Assembly (NCBI RefSeq): GCF_019623905.1
Contig: NZ_CP069370.1
Coordinates: 3,769,001 to 3,833,000 of the forward strand
Source: Neotabrizicola shimadae
Lineage (GTDB): Bacteria > Pseudomonadota > Alphaproteobacteria > Rhodobacterales > Rhodobacteraceae
DNA: 64,000 nucleotides
Direction of reading: 5' to 3'
The translations under genes were made by a program, and so were the position numbers. The notes under the pieces are model-generated. The model was not told where the DNA came from. It was given only the letters and a program-made list of their open reading frames with translations, and did no database searches. Within the stretch, counting starts at the first letter, position 1, and each line of letters starts with the position of its first letter. Below are positions 18,307 to 26,509 of this stretch, piece by piece.

Positions 18307-18708
18307 ATGGCACCGTTCCGGCACCTTCGCGGCATCCCGCAGCTTCGCGGCCTCACCCTGGCCGCGATGGTCGCCGTGCTGGCGCTCGGCTCGCTCCTGC
18401 CGCGCGCCGCCATGCCCTATGTTGCGGCCGACGGCAGCCTTGTTCTCGTGCTCTGCACCGGAGATGGCCCGGTGCAGATGGTGCTGGACCCTGCCACCGG
18501 CGAAACCCGGCCCGTGCCGCAGGACAACCCGCATGGCACCTGCGACTGGGCCAGCGCTCAGCCGCTTTGGGCCGAGGCGCAGCCGCTCCTCCTGCCCGAT
18601 CCGCTGTGGCAGCTTGCCACCACCCTTGAACTGCCTCCGCCCGCTTCCGGCGCGCCGGCAGAGCAGGTCATCGCCCCCTCTGCCCGCGGCCCCCCGTCCT
18701 TCGCCTGA
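18307..18708 (+). CDS. DUF2946-like small membrane-anchored protein
   Basis: Seen: 133 residues with one hydrophobic segment near the N-terminus (about residues 15-35, LTLAAMVAVLALGSLLP), then VLCTGDGPVQMVLDP, a short polar region with a single further Cys (HGTCDWA) and a Pro/Ala-rich tail. This layout resembles DUF2946 proteins, which occur next to PepSY or copper/iron uptake genes; the assignment is from memory of the family shape, not a search. The PepSY gene follows after 33 nt on the same strand and is likely co-transcribed. Function unknown; an envelope role in metal handling is plausible. Confidence 0.65.
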   Translation: MAPFRHLRGIPQLRGLTLAAMVAVLALGSLLPRAAMPYVAADGSLVLVLCTGDGPVQMVLDPATGETRPVPQDNPHGTCDWASAQPLWAEAQPLLLPDPLWQLATTLELPPPASGAPAEQVIAPSARGPPSFA

Positions 18709-18741
18709 TTTCTCCCTTTCCCGAAATCAGCAGAGGTCATC

Positions 18742-20130
18742 ATGGATACCGTCCAACCGAAGGCTGCCGCCAAGGCGCAGCTCAACCGTCACTATTTTAC
18801 CGCCTGGCGCTGGCACTTCTATGCCGGGCTTTACGTCATTCCCTTCCTCATGATGCTGGCCGTCACCGGCCTCATCATGCTCTGGGTCAGCGCCACCACC
18901 GAACTGAACGGCGAGCGCGGCTATGTCACCGTCACCGGCGCCCCGATGGCCGTCTCGGCACTCCAGGCCGCCGCCGAAGCCGCAATCCCCGGCGGCACCG
19001 CCAGCCAGTATATCGAGCCGATGGCCCCCGACCGCGTGGCCGTGTTCAAGGTCGATGCCGGCGATGCCTCCACCACCGTGGTCATCGACCCCTACACCGG
19101 CACCGTCGTCGAAACCTTCCCCTGGCGCGCCGGCTGGTACGATTTCGCAACCGACATCCACGGCACCCTTCTGCTTGGCAATTTCGGCGACCGGCTGATC
19201 GAAACCGCCGCGAGCCTCGGCGTGCTGCTGGTCGTTACCGGCATCTACCTGCACTGGCCGCGCAACGGTTCGGGCAACCCCTTCACGCCCCGCCTTGCCG
19301 CAAAGGGCCGGGCGCTGTGGAAGTCGCTGCATGGCGTGGTCGGCTGGTGGGCCTCGATCGTCATGCTGGTGTTCTTCATCTCCGGCCTGTCCTGGGCCGG
19401 CATCTGGGGCGACAAGTTCGTGCAGGCCTGGTCCACCTTTCCGGCCGAGAAATGGGATGCCGTGCCGCTCTCGGACAAGACCCATGCCGACATGAACCAC
19501 GGCGCGGCGAAAGAGGTGCCCTGGGCGCTGGAAAAGACGCCGATGCCGGAATCCGGCTCGCTCGCCGGCCAGCCCGCGGTCGCCATGCCCGTCACCTTCG
19601 ACGGCATCGCGGATTTCGCCCGCGCGCTTGGCTTCAATGGCCGGTTCCAGGTCAACATGCCCTCGGGGGCCGAAGGCGTCTGGACCATCAGCCACGACTC
19701 CATGTCGAATGACGGCCCGGACCCCTGGGGCGACCGCACGCTCCATATCGACCAGTACACCGGCAACGTGCTGGCCGACGTGCGCTATGCCGACTACTCC
19801 GCTTACGCCAAGATGATGGCCTGGGGCATTGCCTTCCACGAAGGCGACATGGGCGTCTGGAACCTCGCGCTGAACACGCTGTTCTGCCTGTCGATGATCT
19901 TCCTGCCCGTCTCCGGCCTTGTGCTCTGGTGGAAACGCCGCCCCGAAGGCGCCTCGCGCCTGGGCGCGCCGCCCCGCCCGCAGGACATGACTCTGTGGAA
20001 GGGCGCTCTGGTCATCGTTCTGGCTGTGGGCGTGATGTTCCCGCTGGCAGGCCTCGCCATGCTCGCCGTGATCGCGCTCGACGCCCTCGTCCTGCGCTTC
20101 ATGCCGGGCCTGCGCCGCGCGCTGAACTGA
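18742..20130 (+). CDS. PepSY-associated transmembrane protein
   Basis: Family: PepSY_TM proteins, inner-membrane proteins often tied to siderophore-iron or copper uptake; some act as membrane reductases. Seen: 462 residues with a first membrane helix at about 27-50 (YAGLYVIPFLMMLAVTGLIM). A periplasmic PepSY-like region follows (VFKVDAGDASTTVVIDPYTG), then a helix pair near residues 145-225, a second PepSY-like region (DRTLHIDQYTGNVLADVRY), and two C-terminal helix regions. Conserved histidines (HWRWHF-like start, DIHGTLLLG, LHGVVGWW) are candidate haem or metal ligands. ATG 18742 has AGAGG upstream. The partner DUF2946-like gene precedes it. Direction of any electron flow is inferred only. 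Confidence 0.85.
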   Translation: MDTVQPKAAAKAQLNRHYFTAWRWHFYAGLYVIPFLMMLAVTGLIMLWVSATTELNGERGYVTVTGAPMAVSALQAAAEAAIPGGTASQYIEPMAPDRVAVFKVDAGDASTTVVIDPYTGTVVETFPWRAGWYDFATDIHGTLLLGNFGDRLIETAASLGVLLVVTGIYLHWPRNGSGNPFTPRLAAKGRALWKSLHGVVGWWASIVMLVFFISGLSWAGIWGDKFVQAWSTFPAEKWDAVPLSDKTHADMNHGAAKEVPWALEKTPMPESGSLAGQPAVAMPVTFDGIADFARALGFNGRFQVNMPSGAEGVWTISHDSMSNDGPDPWGDRTLHIDQYTGNVLADVRYADYSAYAKMMAWGIAFHEGDMGVWNLALNTLFCLSMIFLPVSGLVLWWKRRPEGASRLGAPPRPQDMTLWKGALVIVLAVGVMFPLAGLAMLAVIALDALVLRFMPGLRRALN

Positions 20131-20199
20131 CGGAAGGGGGAGGGGAGTCGCTCTCCGGCTCCCTTCCCCGATGTCTCCATGGGCCGGGCTTCGGCTCCT

Positions 20200-20721
20200 T
20201 CAGCCGCCGTTGACCAGGCGCCTGACCGCGGCCGGATCTGTCTCGATCATTCGGATCAGCAGCCGGTTGCCGTGGTCGGGGACCTTCTTGCCAAGCTCCC
20301 AACCCTGTACGGTCTTCTTGTTCAGGTTGTAGTCCCGCGCAAACTCGTCCTGAGACAGGCGAAGCCGGGCACGCAGGTCCTTCACGCGCGCGGCGAAATG
20401 CGCCTTCAGATCACGGTCGATGGCGCTGCGGATGACAACGGAGATGCCCGCCGCCTCCAGGTCGCTGGCAAGCCGGTCCGCATCTTCCACCGTCGGCAGC
20501 GAAACCACGGCATCGCCCGATTCCAGCGCCTTTTCGATCGCGCGCTTGGCCCGCAGCAGTGTCGCGCCGCGCCGGGCGAGCGCCAAGGTCGCCTCAACCA
20601 CATCCGGCGCAATGCGGCCAGGTCTCAGAACCACCTCTTCAGGGGAACCGGAATTCACGCGGGATATGGCCTGGACGCGCCCCTGTCGTGCGAGCCGCTC
20701 CACGAACGATGATCCAGTCAT
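20200..20721 (-). CDS. XRE-type helix-turn-helix protein, second gene of an overlapping pair (candidate antitoxin/repressor)
   Basis: Seen: 173 residues with a C-terminal XRE/Cro helix-turn-helix at about 115-155 (LRLSQDEFARDYNLNKKTVQGWELG), preceded by a roughly 100-residue N-terminal part of unknown fold (VVLRPGRIAPDVVEATLALARRG). The gene overlaps the one upstream by 83 bp in another frame, an unusually long overlap; a later start at GTG 20658 would shorten it to 20 bp. Inferred: the pair looks like a toxin-antitoxin or autoregulated module in which the DNA-binding protein comes second, as in HigBA- and MqsRA-type loci. An inverted repeat sits on the promoter (see 20959). The toxin family is not recognised, so the call is tentative. 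Confidence 0.6.
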   Translation of the reverse strand: MTGSSFVERLARQGRVQAISRVNSGSPEEVVLRPGRIAPDVVEATLALARRGATLLRAKRAIEKALESGDAVVSLPTVEDADRLASDLEAAGISVVIRSAIDRDLKAHFAARVKDLRARLRLSQDEFARDYNLNKKTVQGWELGKKVPDHGNRLLIRMIETDPAAVRRLVNGG

Positions 20722-20941
20722 AACCGGTGTCCTCCAAGATGCGCGCCGCGATCACTGCCATCACCCGCCGCGTCAGGGCGCCTGCGCCCACCGGCGAAGT
20801 CGAGATGTGAACGCGATCCACGACAAGGCCGCCGTCCCTGTCCTCAAGCTCGCCCATCACGATGATCGTTGCCCCCGGCAGGTCGATCACCAGTGTGGCG
20901 ACCAGACCTTCCGAACCGTCATCCAGCAGGCGGTAGTCCAC
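20639..20941 (-). CDS. Small protein of unknown function, first gene of the XRE pair (candidate toxin partner)
   Basis: Seen: 100 residues beginning VDYRLLDDGSEGLVATLVID at a GTG. The protein alternates beta strands (GATIIVMGELEDRDG, LVVDRVHIST) with one helix (GALTRRVMAVIAARILEDTG) and ends RPGHIPREFRFP. No signal peptide or membrane segment. A consensus-like promoter and operator lie just upstream. I do not recognise the family. Its size, position and overlap with a helix-turn-helix gene suggest the toxin half of a type II module, but no catalytic motif supports that; a small regulator or acetyltransferase-like fragment is possible. Confidence 0.5.
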   Translation of the reverse strand: MDYRLLDDGSEGLVATLVIDLPGATIIVMGELEDRDGGLVVDRVHISTSPVGAGALTRRVMAVIAARILEDTGYDWIIVRGAARTTGARPGHIPREFRFP

Positions 20942-20958
20942 GTCATGTTTCTGCAGAA

Positions 20959-20987
20959 TTCATACTCCAGTGGCGTATGAAAATCAA
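20959..20987 (-). promoter_or_regulatory. Promoter with overlapping 23-bp operator for the XRE pair
   Basis: Seen on the minus strand: -35 TTGATT (20982-20987), 17-bp spacer, -10 TATGAA (20959-20964). The perfect inverted repeat TTCATAC-N9-GTATGAA (20959-20981) fills the spacer and covers the -10. The coding GTG lies 18 nt downstream. Inferred: repression by the XRE protein of its own operon; a repressor bound here would block RNA polymerase directly. Confidence 0.65.
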
Positions 20988-21065
20988 GTTGCCCATGGTG
21001 CCGCGACCCCATGCCCGTCCGGCACGGACCCGGCGTCCCTGTGGGATACAATCCGCTCTAGCGGC

Positions 21066-21144
21066 CAATCCTTAACCGCCCATGAATCGGATTGCGCAAC
21101 CCATTGAAATATATGGGGCGCGCCAAGCGTCCGAGCTCGGACGC
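21066..21144 (-). repeat. 79-bp composite element, copy A (after znuB)
   Basis: Seen: begins with the perfect 18-bp palindrome GCGTCCGAGCTCGGACGC directly after the znuB TAG (0 nt gap). At fixed distances it has TCAATG (element positions 38-43), TTGC (46-49) and TTCA-N7-TTAA (59-62 and 70-73). It shares length and these blocks with three other copies in the window. It lies between znuB and the promoter of the XRE pair, both on the minus strand. Confidence 0.85.
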
Positions 21145-21936
21145 CTAGCCCCGCCGGAAAGCGCCCCCCAGGGCGATCCCGGCAAACAGGGCCGCTGCGG
21201 CCGCAATGATCGAGGGCCCTGCCGGGGTGTCCCAGGTCAAGGACCCCCAAAGCCCCGCCCCCACGGCAACCGCCCCCACGGCCGAGGCCAGCAGGGCCAT
21301 CGCCTCCGGCGTCCGCGCCACCCCCCGCGCCGCCGCCGCCGGAATGATCAGCAGGGCCGCAATCAGCAGGGCCCCCACGATCTTCAACGCCACCGCCACC
21401 ACCAGCGCCAGCGCCAGGGTCAGCACCAGCCGCTCCCGGTCGGGCCTTATGCCCGAGGCATGGGCCAGGTCTTCGCTCAGGGTCGCGGTCAGAAGCGCCG
21501 GCCAGCGCCAGACCATCAGCGCCACCACCAGGGCGGACCCGCCCCAGATGAACGCCAGGTCCATCCGGCTCACCGCGAGGATATCCCCGAACAGCCAGGC
21601 TGACAGGTCGGTGCGGACCCCCGGCAGGAAGGACACCGCCACCAGCCCCACCGCCAGCGCCGAATGGGCCAGCACTCCAAGGGTGGTGTCCATCGCCCAG
21701 CCCTTCGCGGCCAGGGTCGACACCGTCACCGCCATGGCCAGCGCCACGACCAGCACGCCCAGGCCCACCGGCAGCTCTGTGGCCAGCGCCAGCGCCACCC
21801 CCAGGATCGCGGCATGGGCTGTCGCATCCCCGAAATAGGCCATCCGCCGCCAGACCACGAAACTGCCAAGGGGCCCCGTCGCCAGCACCAGCCCCACCCC
21901 GGCCAGCACGGCCCGCACCAGAAAATCGTCAAGCAT
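21145..21936 (-). CDS. znuB: Zinc ABC transporter permease
   Basis: Role: inner-membrane channel of the high-affinity Zn2+ importer ZnuABC. Seen: 263 residues, about eight hydrophobic segments, and the family features FVVWRRMAYFGDATAHAAILG (about residues 25-45), with the histidine found in metal-type ABC-3 permeases. Start ATG 21936 overlaps the znuC stop by 8 bp, so znuC and znuB are coupled; longer upstream frames just read the znuC 3' end in another frame. The TAG stop is immediately followed by copy A of the 79-bp element. Regulation: third gene of the zur-znuC-znuB operon under the Zur box at 23179. Confidence 0.95.
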   Translation of the reverse strand: MLDDFLVRAVLAGVGLVLATGPLGSFVVWRRMAYFGDATAHAAILGVALALATELPVGLGVLVVALAMAVTVSTLAAKGWAMDTTLGVLAHSALAVGLVAVSFLPGVRTDLSAWLFGDILAVSRMDLAFIWGGSALVVALMVWRWPALLTATLSEDLAHASGIRPDRERLVLTLALALVVAVALKIVGALLIAALLIIPAAAARGVARTPEAMALLASAVGAVAVGAGLWGSLTWDTPAGPSIIAAAAALFAGIALGGAFRRG

Positions 21937-22687
21937 GGTGGTGCTCGTGCTCATGGGCATGGGGCAGGTGGTCGTCGCCCTCATGGCTGTGGTCGTGCTC
22001 GTGCCGGTACAGCGCCAGCGCCCCCCTGGTGCCCAGCCCGAACAGCGCCCGATACTCCGGCGCCGACGAGACAACCCGAGGCGTTCCCTCGCAGCAGATA
22101 TGGTGGTTCAGGCAGATCACCCGGTCGCTGGCGGCCATCACGACATGCAGGTCATGGCTGACCATCAGCACGGCCACCCCGGTTTCCGCCCGTACCTCCT
22201 CGATCAGCCGGTAGAATGCCGCCTCGCCCGGCTGGTCCAGCCCCTGCGTCGGCTCGTCCAGAATCAGCACCTGCGGGTCCGACAACAGCGCCCGCGCCAG
22301 CAAGACCCGCTGGAACTGGCCGCCCGACAGCGCCGCCATCTGCCGCTGCCCGACCTCTGGCACACCCACGCGCCTCAGCGCCGCCGCGGCCCGGTCGTCG
22401 GGGACGCGCGCCGGCAGCGAAAGGAACCGCCGCACCGTCATCGGCAACGACGGGTCGATGGCCAGCCGCTGCGGCACGTAGCCGATGCGCAGGTCCGGCG
22501 CCCGCGTGACCTCGCCCGAGGAGACGGGCAGGATCCCCAGAAGTGCCCGCAGCAGCGTGGACTTGCCCGAGCCGTTCGGGCCAAGGATCGTAACGATCTC
22601 GCCCGGCTCCACCGCCAGCGAGACGCCCTTCAGAACCTCTTCTCCGCCCAGCCTGACCGTCAGGCCGCGTGCCCCGATCAGGCTCAT
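21929..22687 (-). CDS. znuC: Zinc ABC transporter ATP-binding protein
   Basis: Role: ATPase that powers zinc import with ZnuB and ZnuA. Seen: 252 residues with Walker A GPNGSGKST (about 36-44), Q-loop region YVPQRLAID, signature LSGGQFQRVLLARAL, Walker B VLILDEPTQGLD and the switch histidine in VLMVSHDL. The C-terminus is unusually histidine-rich (HEHDHSHEGDDHLPHAHEHE), as in several ZnuC proteins, and probably buffers or senses zinc. The ATG overlaps the zur stop (ATGA); the frame continues upstream without a ribosome site, so that longer start is rejected. Confidence 0.95.
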   Translation of the reverse strand: MSLIGARGLTVRLGGEEVLKGVSLAVEPGEIVTILGPNGSGKSTLLRALLGILPVSSGEVTRAPDLRIGYVPQRLAIDPSLPMTVRRFLSLPARVPDDRAAAALRRVGVPEVGQRQMAALSGGQFQRVLLARALLSDPQVLILDEPTQGLDQPGEAAFYRLIEEVRAETGVAVLMVSHDLHVVMAASDRVICLNHHICCEGTPRVVSSAPEYRALFGLGTRGALALYRHEHDHSHEGDDHLPHAHEHEHHHA

Positions 22688-23178
22688 GCCGCGGCCTCCC
22701 GGCAGGCGGGGCACAGGCCAAGCGCCTCGACCGTGGAGCGTTCCACGACAAAGCCTGCGCCGGCCGCCGCCTCTTCAAGTGCGGTCCGCACCGAAGCCCC
22801 GGCGGCTTCGGCCACCATGTCGCAGGATCGGCAGATCAGGAACACCGGGGCGTGCGCCTCACCGGGGTGCATGCAGGCGCAAAAGGCGTTCAGGCGACGG
22901 ATTCGGTGCGCAAGCCCATGCTCTTCAAGGAAATCCAGCGCGCGATAGGCCACCGGCGGCTGGTTGCCGAAGCCTTCCGCCGCCAACCGATTCAACACGT
23001 CATAGGCGCCAAGCGCCCGATGTTCTTCCAGCAGGATTTCCAGCACACGGCGGCGTACCGGCGTCAGGCGAGCGCCCTGAGCGGCCAGCATCGTCTCGGC
23101 CTGGGCAAGCACGTCGGCGGTGCAATGCGCGTGATCGTGATGGGCGAAGGCCCGCTCGGCCGGATCGTCGGTTGACAT
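22684..23178 (-). CDS. zur: Zinc uptake regulator, Fur family
   Basis: Role: zinc-loaded repressor of the znu genes. Seen: 164 residues with the Fur winged helix (LTPVRRRVLEILLEEHRALGAYDVL, about 38-62), the DNA-recognition helix region QPPVAYRALDFLEEHGLAHRI, the regulatory-metal segment with FCACMHPGEAHAPVFLICRSC, and structural CxxC pairs ICRSC and LCPAC. An N-terminal His cluster (HHDHAH) adds a possible sensing site. First gene of the zur-znuC-znuB operon, divergent from znuA; the Zur box is directly against its ATG. No Shine-Dalgarno fits before the ATG, so the message may be leaderless. Confidence 0.93.
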   Translation of the reverse strand: MSTDDPAERAFAHHDHAHCTADVLAQAETMLAAQGARLTPVRRRVLEILLEEHRALGAYDVLNRLAAEGFGNQPPVAYRALDFLEEHGLAHRIRRLNAFCACMHPGEAHAPVFLICRSCDMVAEAAGASVRTALEEAAAGAGFVVERSTVEALGLCPACREAAA

Positions 23179-23191
23179 GTTATACTGTAAC
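23179..23191. promoter_or_regulatory. Zur box between zur and znuA (GTTATACTGTAAC)
   Basis: Seen: the 13-mer has GTTA and TAAC as inverted arms around a 5-nt centre, in the 46-bp gap between the divergent zur and znuA genes, and abuts the zur ATG. Known: alphaproteobacterial Zur sites are AT-rich palindromes with GTTA/TAAC-like arms upstream of znuA. Inferred: one site controls both operons, so zinc excess shuts off uptake and zur itself. Confidence 0.7.
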
Positions 23192-23224
23192 CCCTATGCC
23201 CAGCCCAAACCCCGGAGCGATGCG

Positions 23225-24178
23225 ATGCGTTATATCATATCTCTGGCTATTGCCAGCACCCTTGCCCTTCCCGTCGCGGCCGAAGTGCCGGTGGTCGTCA
23301 CCGACATCCAGCCGGTTCATTCGCTGGTGTCGATGGTCATGGGCGACCTTGGCACGCCCGAGCTTCTGCTGCCCAAGGGGGGAGACGAGCATTCCTACCA
23401 GTTGAAACCCAGCCAGGCCGCCGCGCTTGGGCAGGCGGGGCTGGTGGTCTGGATCGGGCCGGAACTGACGCCCTGGCTGGACCGGGCGCTGGATGCGCTG
23501 TCCGCCGGGCCGGCGCAACTGGTGCTGCTGGATGCGCCGGGCACGGTGACGCGGCAGTTTCCGGAGGGTGCCGATCACGACCATGAGGAAGGCGCCGAAG
23601 AGGGGCATGACCACGATCATGACGAAGCGGCAGCCGGCGAGGAGGAGCACCACCACCACGATGGCACCGATCCCCATGCCTGGCTTGACCCGCAGAACGC
23701 GGTGCTTTGGCTGGACCTGATCGCCGGCGAACTGTCGCGCCTCGACCCGGCCAATGCCGAGACCTATGCCGCCAATGCTGCGGCGGCCGAGGCAGAGATC
23801 GGGGCGCTGGATGTCCGGCTGACCACCCAGCTTGGCGCCATTGCCGACCGGCCGTTCATCGCCTTCCACGACGCCTATGGCTACTACGTCGCCCATTACG
23901 GCCTGACGCTCGAGGGGACCGTGGCGCTTGGCGATGCCTCGGCGCCCGGTGCGGCGCGGCTGGCCGAGATTCGCGACCTGGCCGAGCATGGCGCGGTCTG
24001 CATCTTTCCCGAGGTGCAGCATGACCCGAAGATGGTGGAAACCATCGTTGCCGATACCGGTGTGAAGCAGGGCGGCGCGCTGGACCCCACGGGATCGTCG
24101 ATGGAACCGGGGCCGGACCTGTACCCGGCGGTGCTGTCCACGATGGCCGACACGCTGGTGGCCTGCCTGAAGCCCTGA
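23225..24178 (+). CDS. znuA: Zinc ABC transporter periplasmic binding protein
   Basis: Role: captures Zn2+ in the periplasm and hands it to ZnuBC. Seen: 317 residues with an N-terminal signal peptide (MRYIISLAIASTLALPVAAE). The cluster-9 metal-binding plan is clear: the first metal histidine (HSLVSMVMGDL), a long acidic/histidine loop at about residues 118-145 (DHDHEEGAEEGHDHDHDE), then GTDPHAWLDPQNA with the second histidine, AFHDAYGYYVAHYG with the third, and VCIFPEVQHDPK. The start at 23225 has GGAG 7 nt upstream; a longer frame begins inside the Zur box and is rejected. Expression is predicted to rise under zinc starvation. Confidence 0.95.
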   Translation: MRYIISLAIASTLALPVAAEVPVVVTDIQPVHSLVSMVMGDLGTPELLLPKGGDEHSYQLKPSQAAALGQAGLVVWIGPELTPWLDRALDALSAGPAQLVLLDAPGTVTRQFPEGADHDHEEGAEEGHDHDHDEAAAGEEEHHHHDGTDPHAWLDPQNAVLWLDLIAGELSRLDPANAETYAANAAAAEAEIGALDVRLTTQLGAIADRPFIAFHDAYGYYVAHYGLTLEGTVALGDASAPGAARLAEIRDLAEHGAVCIFPEVQHDPKMVETIVADTGVKQGGALDPTGSSMEPGPDLYPAVLSTMADTLVACLKP

Positions 24179-24236
24179 GCCCGGCTTGACCTTGCCGCAT
24201 GGCCCGGCCACCAAGGGCCGGACCAAGAGGTGACGC

Positions 24237-25211
24237 ATGGGCATTGAGGTTTTCGGCACGACCGACAGCGGGATCGACGTGCAAGCCGTCACCCTTTCGG
24301 CGGGCGACCTGACGGTGCGGGTGCTGACCCTGGGGGCGATCCTGCAATCGGTGCGGCTGGCAAGCGTGGCGCATGATCTGACGCTTGGGTCCGACCGGCT
24401 GGCCGATTACATCGGCCCGATGCGCAGCCACGGCTCGTTGATCGGGCCGGTGGTGAACCGCTTCACCAATGCCCAGGCGCCCATCGGCGGCAATATGCAC
24501 CGGTTCGAGGCCAATCTTCTGGGCCAGCACACCCAGCATTCCGGGGCCTGCTGCACGCGGGCAAAGCACTGGACCATCGTTTCGGCGGACGAAGCCCAAG
24601 TCACCCTGGCGGTGGATCTTTCCCGCGGGGAAGGTGGCTTTCCCGGCAACCGTCATGTGACCTGCCGTTTTTTGGTAGAGGCGCCCGCCAGCCTGCGGAT
24701 GGAAGTGACGACCACCACTGACGAGTTGACGCTGGTGAACTTTGCCAACCATTCCTACTGGAACCTGGACGGCACCCCCAACTGGGCCGGCCATTCCCTG
24801 CGGGTCGCCGCCGACCGGCGCCTGCCGACCACCGATTTCTTCGCACCCACCGGCGAGATCGCCGATGTGGCGGGCACCCCCTGGGACCTGCGCGAGGCTC
24901 GTGAAATTGCCCCCGGCGAGCCGCCCTTCGACACGAACTTCTGCCTGTCCGAGACCCGCACCGACCTGCGGGACGTGCTGTGGCTGAAGGGCCGCGGCGG
25001 GGTGACGATGACCGTGGCCACCACCGAGCCGGGCATCCAGGTTTATGATGCCCGCAGCGCCGCGCGCCCCGGCGGGCCATTCTATGAAGGCATCGCCATC
25101 GAGGCCCAGAACTGGCCCGACGCGCCGAACCATGCCGGATTTCCGTCCATCGAGGTCGGACCCGAGGCGCCTTGCATCCAGGTTACCGAATGGCGGTTTG
25201 CTAACGCTTGA
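24237..25211 (+). CDS. galM: Aldose 1-epimerase (galactose mutarotase)
   Basis: Reaction: interconverts alpha and beta anomers of aldoses such as galactose. Seen: 324 residues, normal length. Substrate-binding Asn-Arg in GPVVNRFTNAQ, the catalytic acid His in NHSYWNLDG and the catalytic Glu in EAQNWPDAPNHAGFPS are all present. No signal peptide, so cytoplasmic. A GAGG lies 6 nt before the ATG. The gene follows znuA by 58 nt but has no functional link to it. Its TGA directly abuts the TAG of puuD, so the two convergent genes share no spacer at all and no terminator between them. Confidence 0.9.
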   Translation: MGIEVFGTTDSGIDVQAVTLSAGDLTVRVLTLGAILQSVRLASVAHDLTLGSDRLADYIGPMRSHGSLIGPVVNRFTNAQAPIGGNMHRFEANLLGQHTQHSGACCTRAKHWTIVSADEAQVTLAVDLSRGEGGFPGNRHVTCRFLVEAPASLRMEVTTTTDELTLVNFANHSYWNLDGTPNWAGHSLRVAADRRLPTTDFFAPTGEIADVAGTPWDLREAREIAPGEPPFDTNFCLSETRTDLRDVLWLKGRGGVTMTVATTEPGIQVYDARSAARPGGPFYEGIAIEAQNWPDAPNHAGFPSIEVGPEAPCIQVTEWRFANA

Positions 25212-26456
25212 CTAACCTTCGACGCCGCCGACACCCGCAGCGCGGAACCATTTCACGATCTGGGCCCGTTCCTCGGGTTCGATGTAGCTGACATTGGCGG
25301 GCGGCATGGCATGGGTGATGCCGGCCTGCAGGTAGATGCGCCGTGCCTCGGTGGCGATTTCTTCGGGCGTTTCCAGCCGCACGTCCTTGGGTGGCCAGTA
25401 CATGCCTTCCCAGCCCGGCTCGGCCGCGTGGCACATGGAACAGCGGCCCTGCACGATGCCCACGACGTCATCGAAACCGGGGGCGGCGGCATAGACCAGC
25501 GCCTCGGGCGACAGTTGCGCCTGCCCCTCCACCTCGGGCTCGGCCCGCATTGGGGCGGTGGAGAGCCAGGCGCAGACCAGGAACAGAAGCACGGTGACGG
25601 CCCAGGTCCAGTGCGGGTTGCCCTTGCGCGCATGCTGGGTGTTGAACCAGTGCCGGATCGTCACGCCCATCAGGAAGACGAGGCTGGCGATGATCCAGTT
25701 GTATTCGGTGGCAAAGACCAGCGGGTAGTGGTTCGACAGCATCAGGAACAGCACGGGCAGTGTCAGGTAGTTGTTGTGGGTGCTGCGCTGCTTGGCGATC
25801 TTGCCGTATTTCGGGTCGGGCTTGCGGCCAGCCTTCAGATCCTCGACCACGATCTTCTGGTTCGGGATGATGATCATGAACACGTTGGCCGACATGATCG
25901 TGGCGGTGAAGGCGCCCAGATGCAGCAGGGCCGCGCGGCCGGTGAAGACCTGGGTATAGCCCCAGGCCATGGCCACCAGCACGACAAACAGCGCCACCAT
26001 CACGACGGTCTGGTTGGCATTCACGAAGGTCTTGCAGATCTGGTTGTAGGCCAGCCAGCCGAAGGCCAGCGAGGCGAGCGAGATCAGGATGGCCTGCCAG
26101 ACCTTGATGTCGGCCACGCTTGGATCGACCAGATACAGGTCCGCGCCAAGGTAGTAGACCAGAACGAGCATGGTGAAGCCTGACAGCCAGGTGGCATAGC
26201 TTTCCCATTTGAACCAGGTCAGGTGGTCGGGCATCGAGGCCGGGGCGACCAGGTATTTCTGGATATGGTAGAACCCGCCGCCGTGGACCTGCCATTCCTC
26301 GCCATCGGCGCCGCTGGCCAGATTGCGGTCGCGGTACAGGCCAAGATCCAGCGCGATGAAGTAGAAGGACGACCCGATCCAGGCGATGGCGGTGATCACA
26401 TGCGTCCAGCGTGCCGCGATTTCCACCCATTCCCAAAGCACGGCCCAGTCGTACAT
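25212..26456 (-). CDS. puuD: Urate hydroxylase PuuD, membrane-bound with a C-terminal cytochrome c domain
   Basis: Reaction: oxidises urate to 5-hydroxyisourate in purine breakdown, with electrons passed to the respiratory chain through the fused cytochrome. Seen: 414 residues, about eight to nine membrane helices in the first 300 (first: THVITAIAWIGSSFYFIALD), conserved histidines, then a periplasmic c-type haem site CSMCH at about residues 336-340 and a C-terminal Met-containing segment (HAMPPANVSY) that can give the sixth ligand. The length matches PuuD. It is divergent from a LysR gene whose product may control it. No other purine genes are adjacent in the window. Confidence 0.9.
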   Translation of the reverse strand: MYDWAVLWEWVEIAARWTHVITAIAWIGSSFYFIALDLGLYRDRNLASGADGEEWQVHGGGFYHIQKYLVAPASMPDHLTWFKWESYATWLSGFTMLVLVYYLGADLYLVDPSVADIKVWQAILISLASLAFGWLAYNQICKTFVNANQTVVMVALFVVLVAMAWGYTQVFTGRAALLHLGAFTATIMSANVFMIIIPNQKIVVEDLKAGRKPDPKYGKIAKQRSTHNNYLTLPVLFLMLSNHYPLVFATEYNWIIASLVFLMGVTIRHWFNTQHARKGNPHWTWAVTVLLFLVCAWLSTAPMRAEPEVEGQAQLSPEALVYAAAPGFDDVVGIVQGRCSMCHAAEPGWEGMYWPPKDVRLETPEEIATEARRIYLQAGITHAMPPANVSYIEPEERAQIVKWFRAAGVGGVEG

Positions 26457-26509
26457 CGCGGCTCTCCTTCTGACGGGGCAAGGCTATACCGGGGGTGATT
26501 GATCTGTTA

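Noticed and set aside
20131-20199. GGAAGGG...CCCTTCC after the PepSY gene as a terminator
   Set aside because: Only a 7-bp stem around a 22-nt loop and no T-run; too weak to list.
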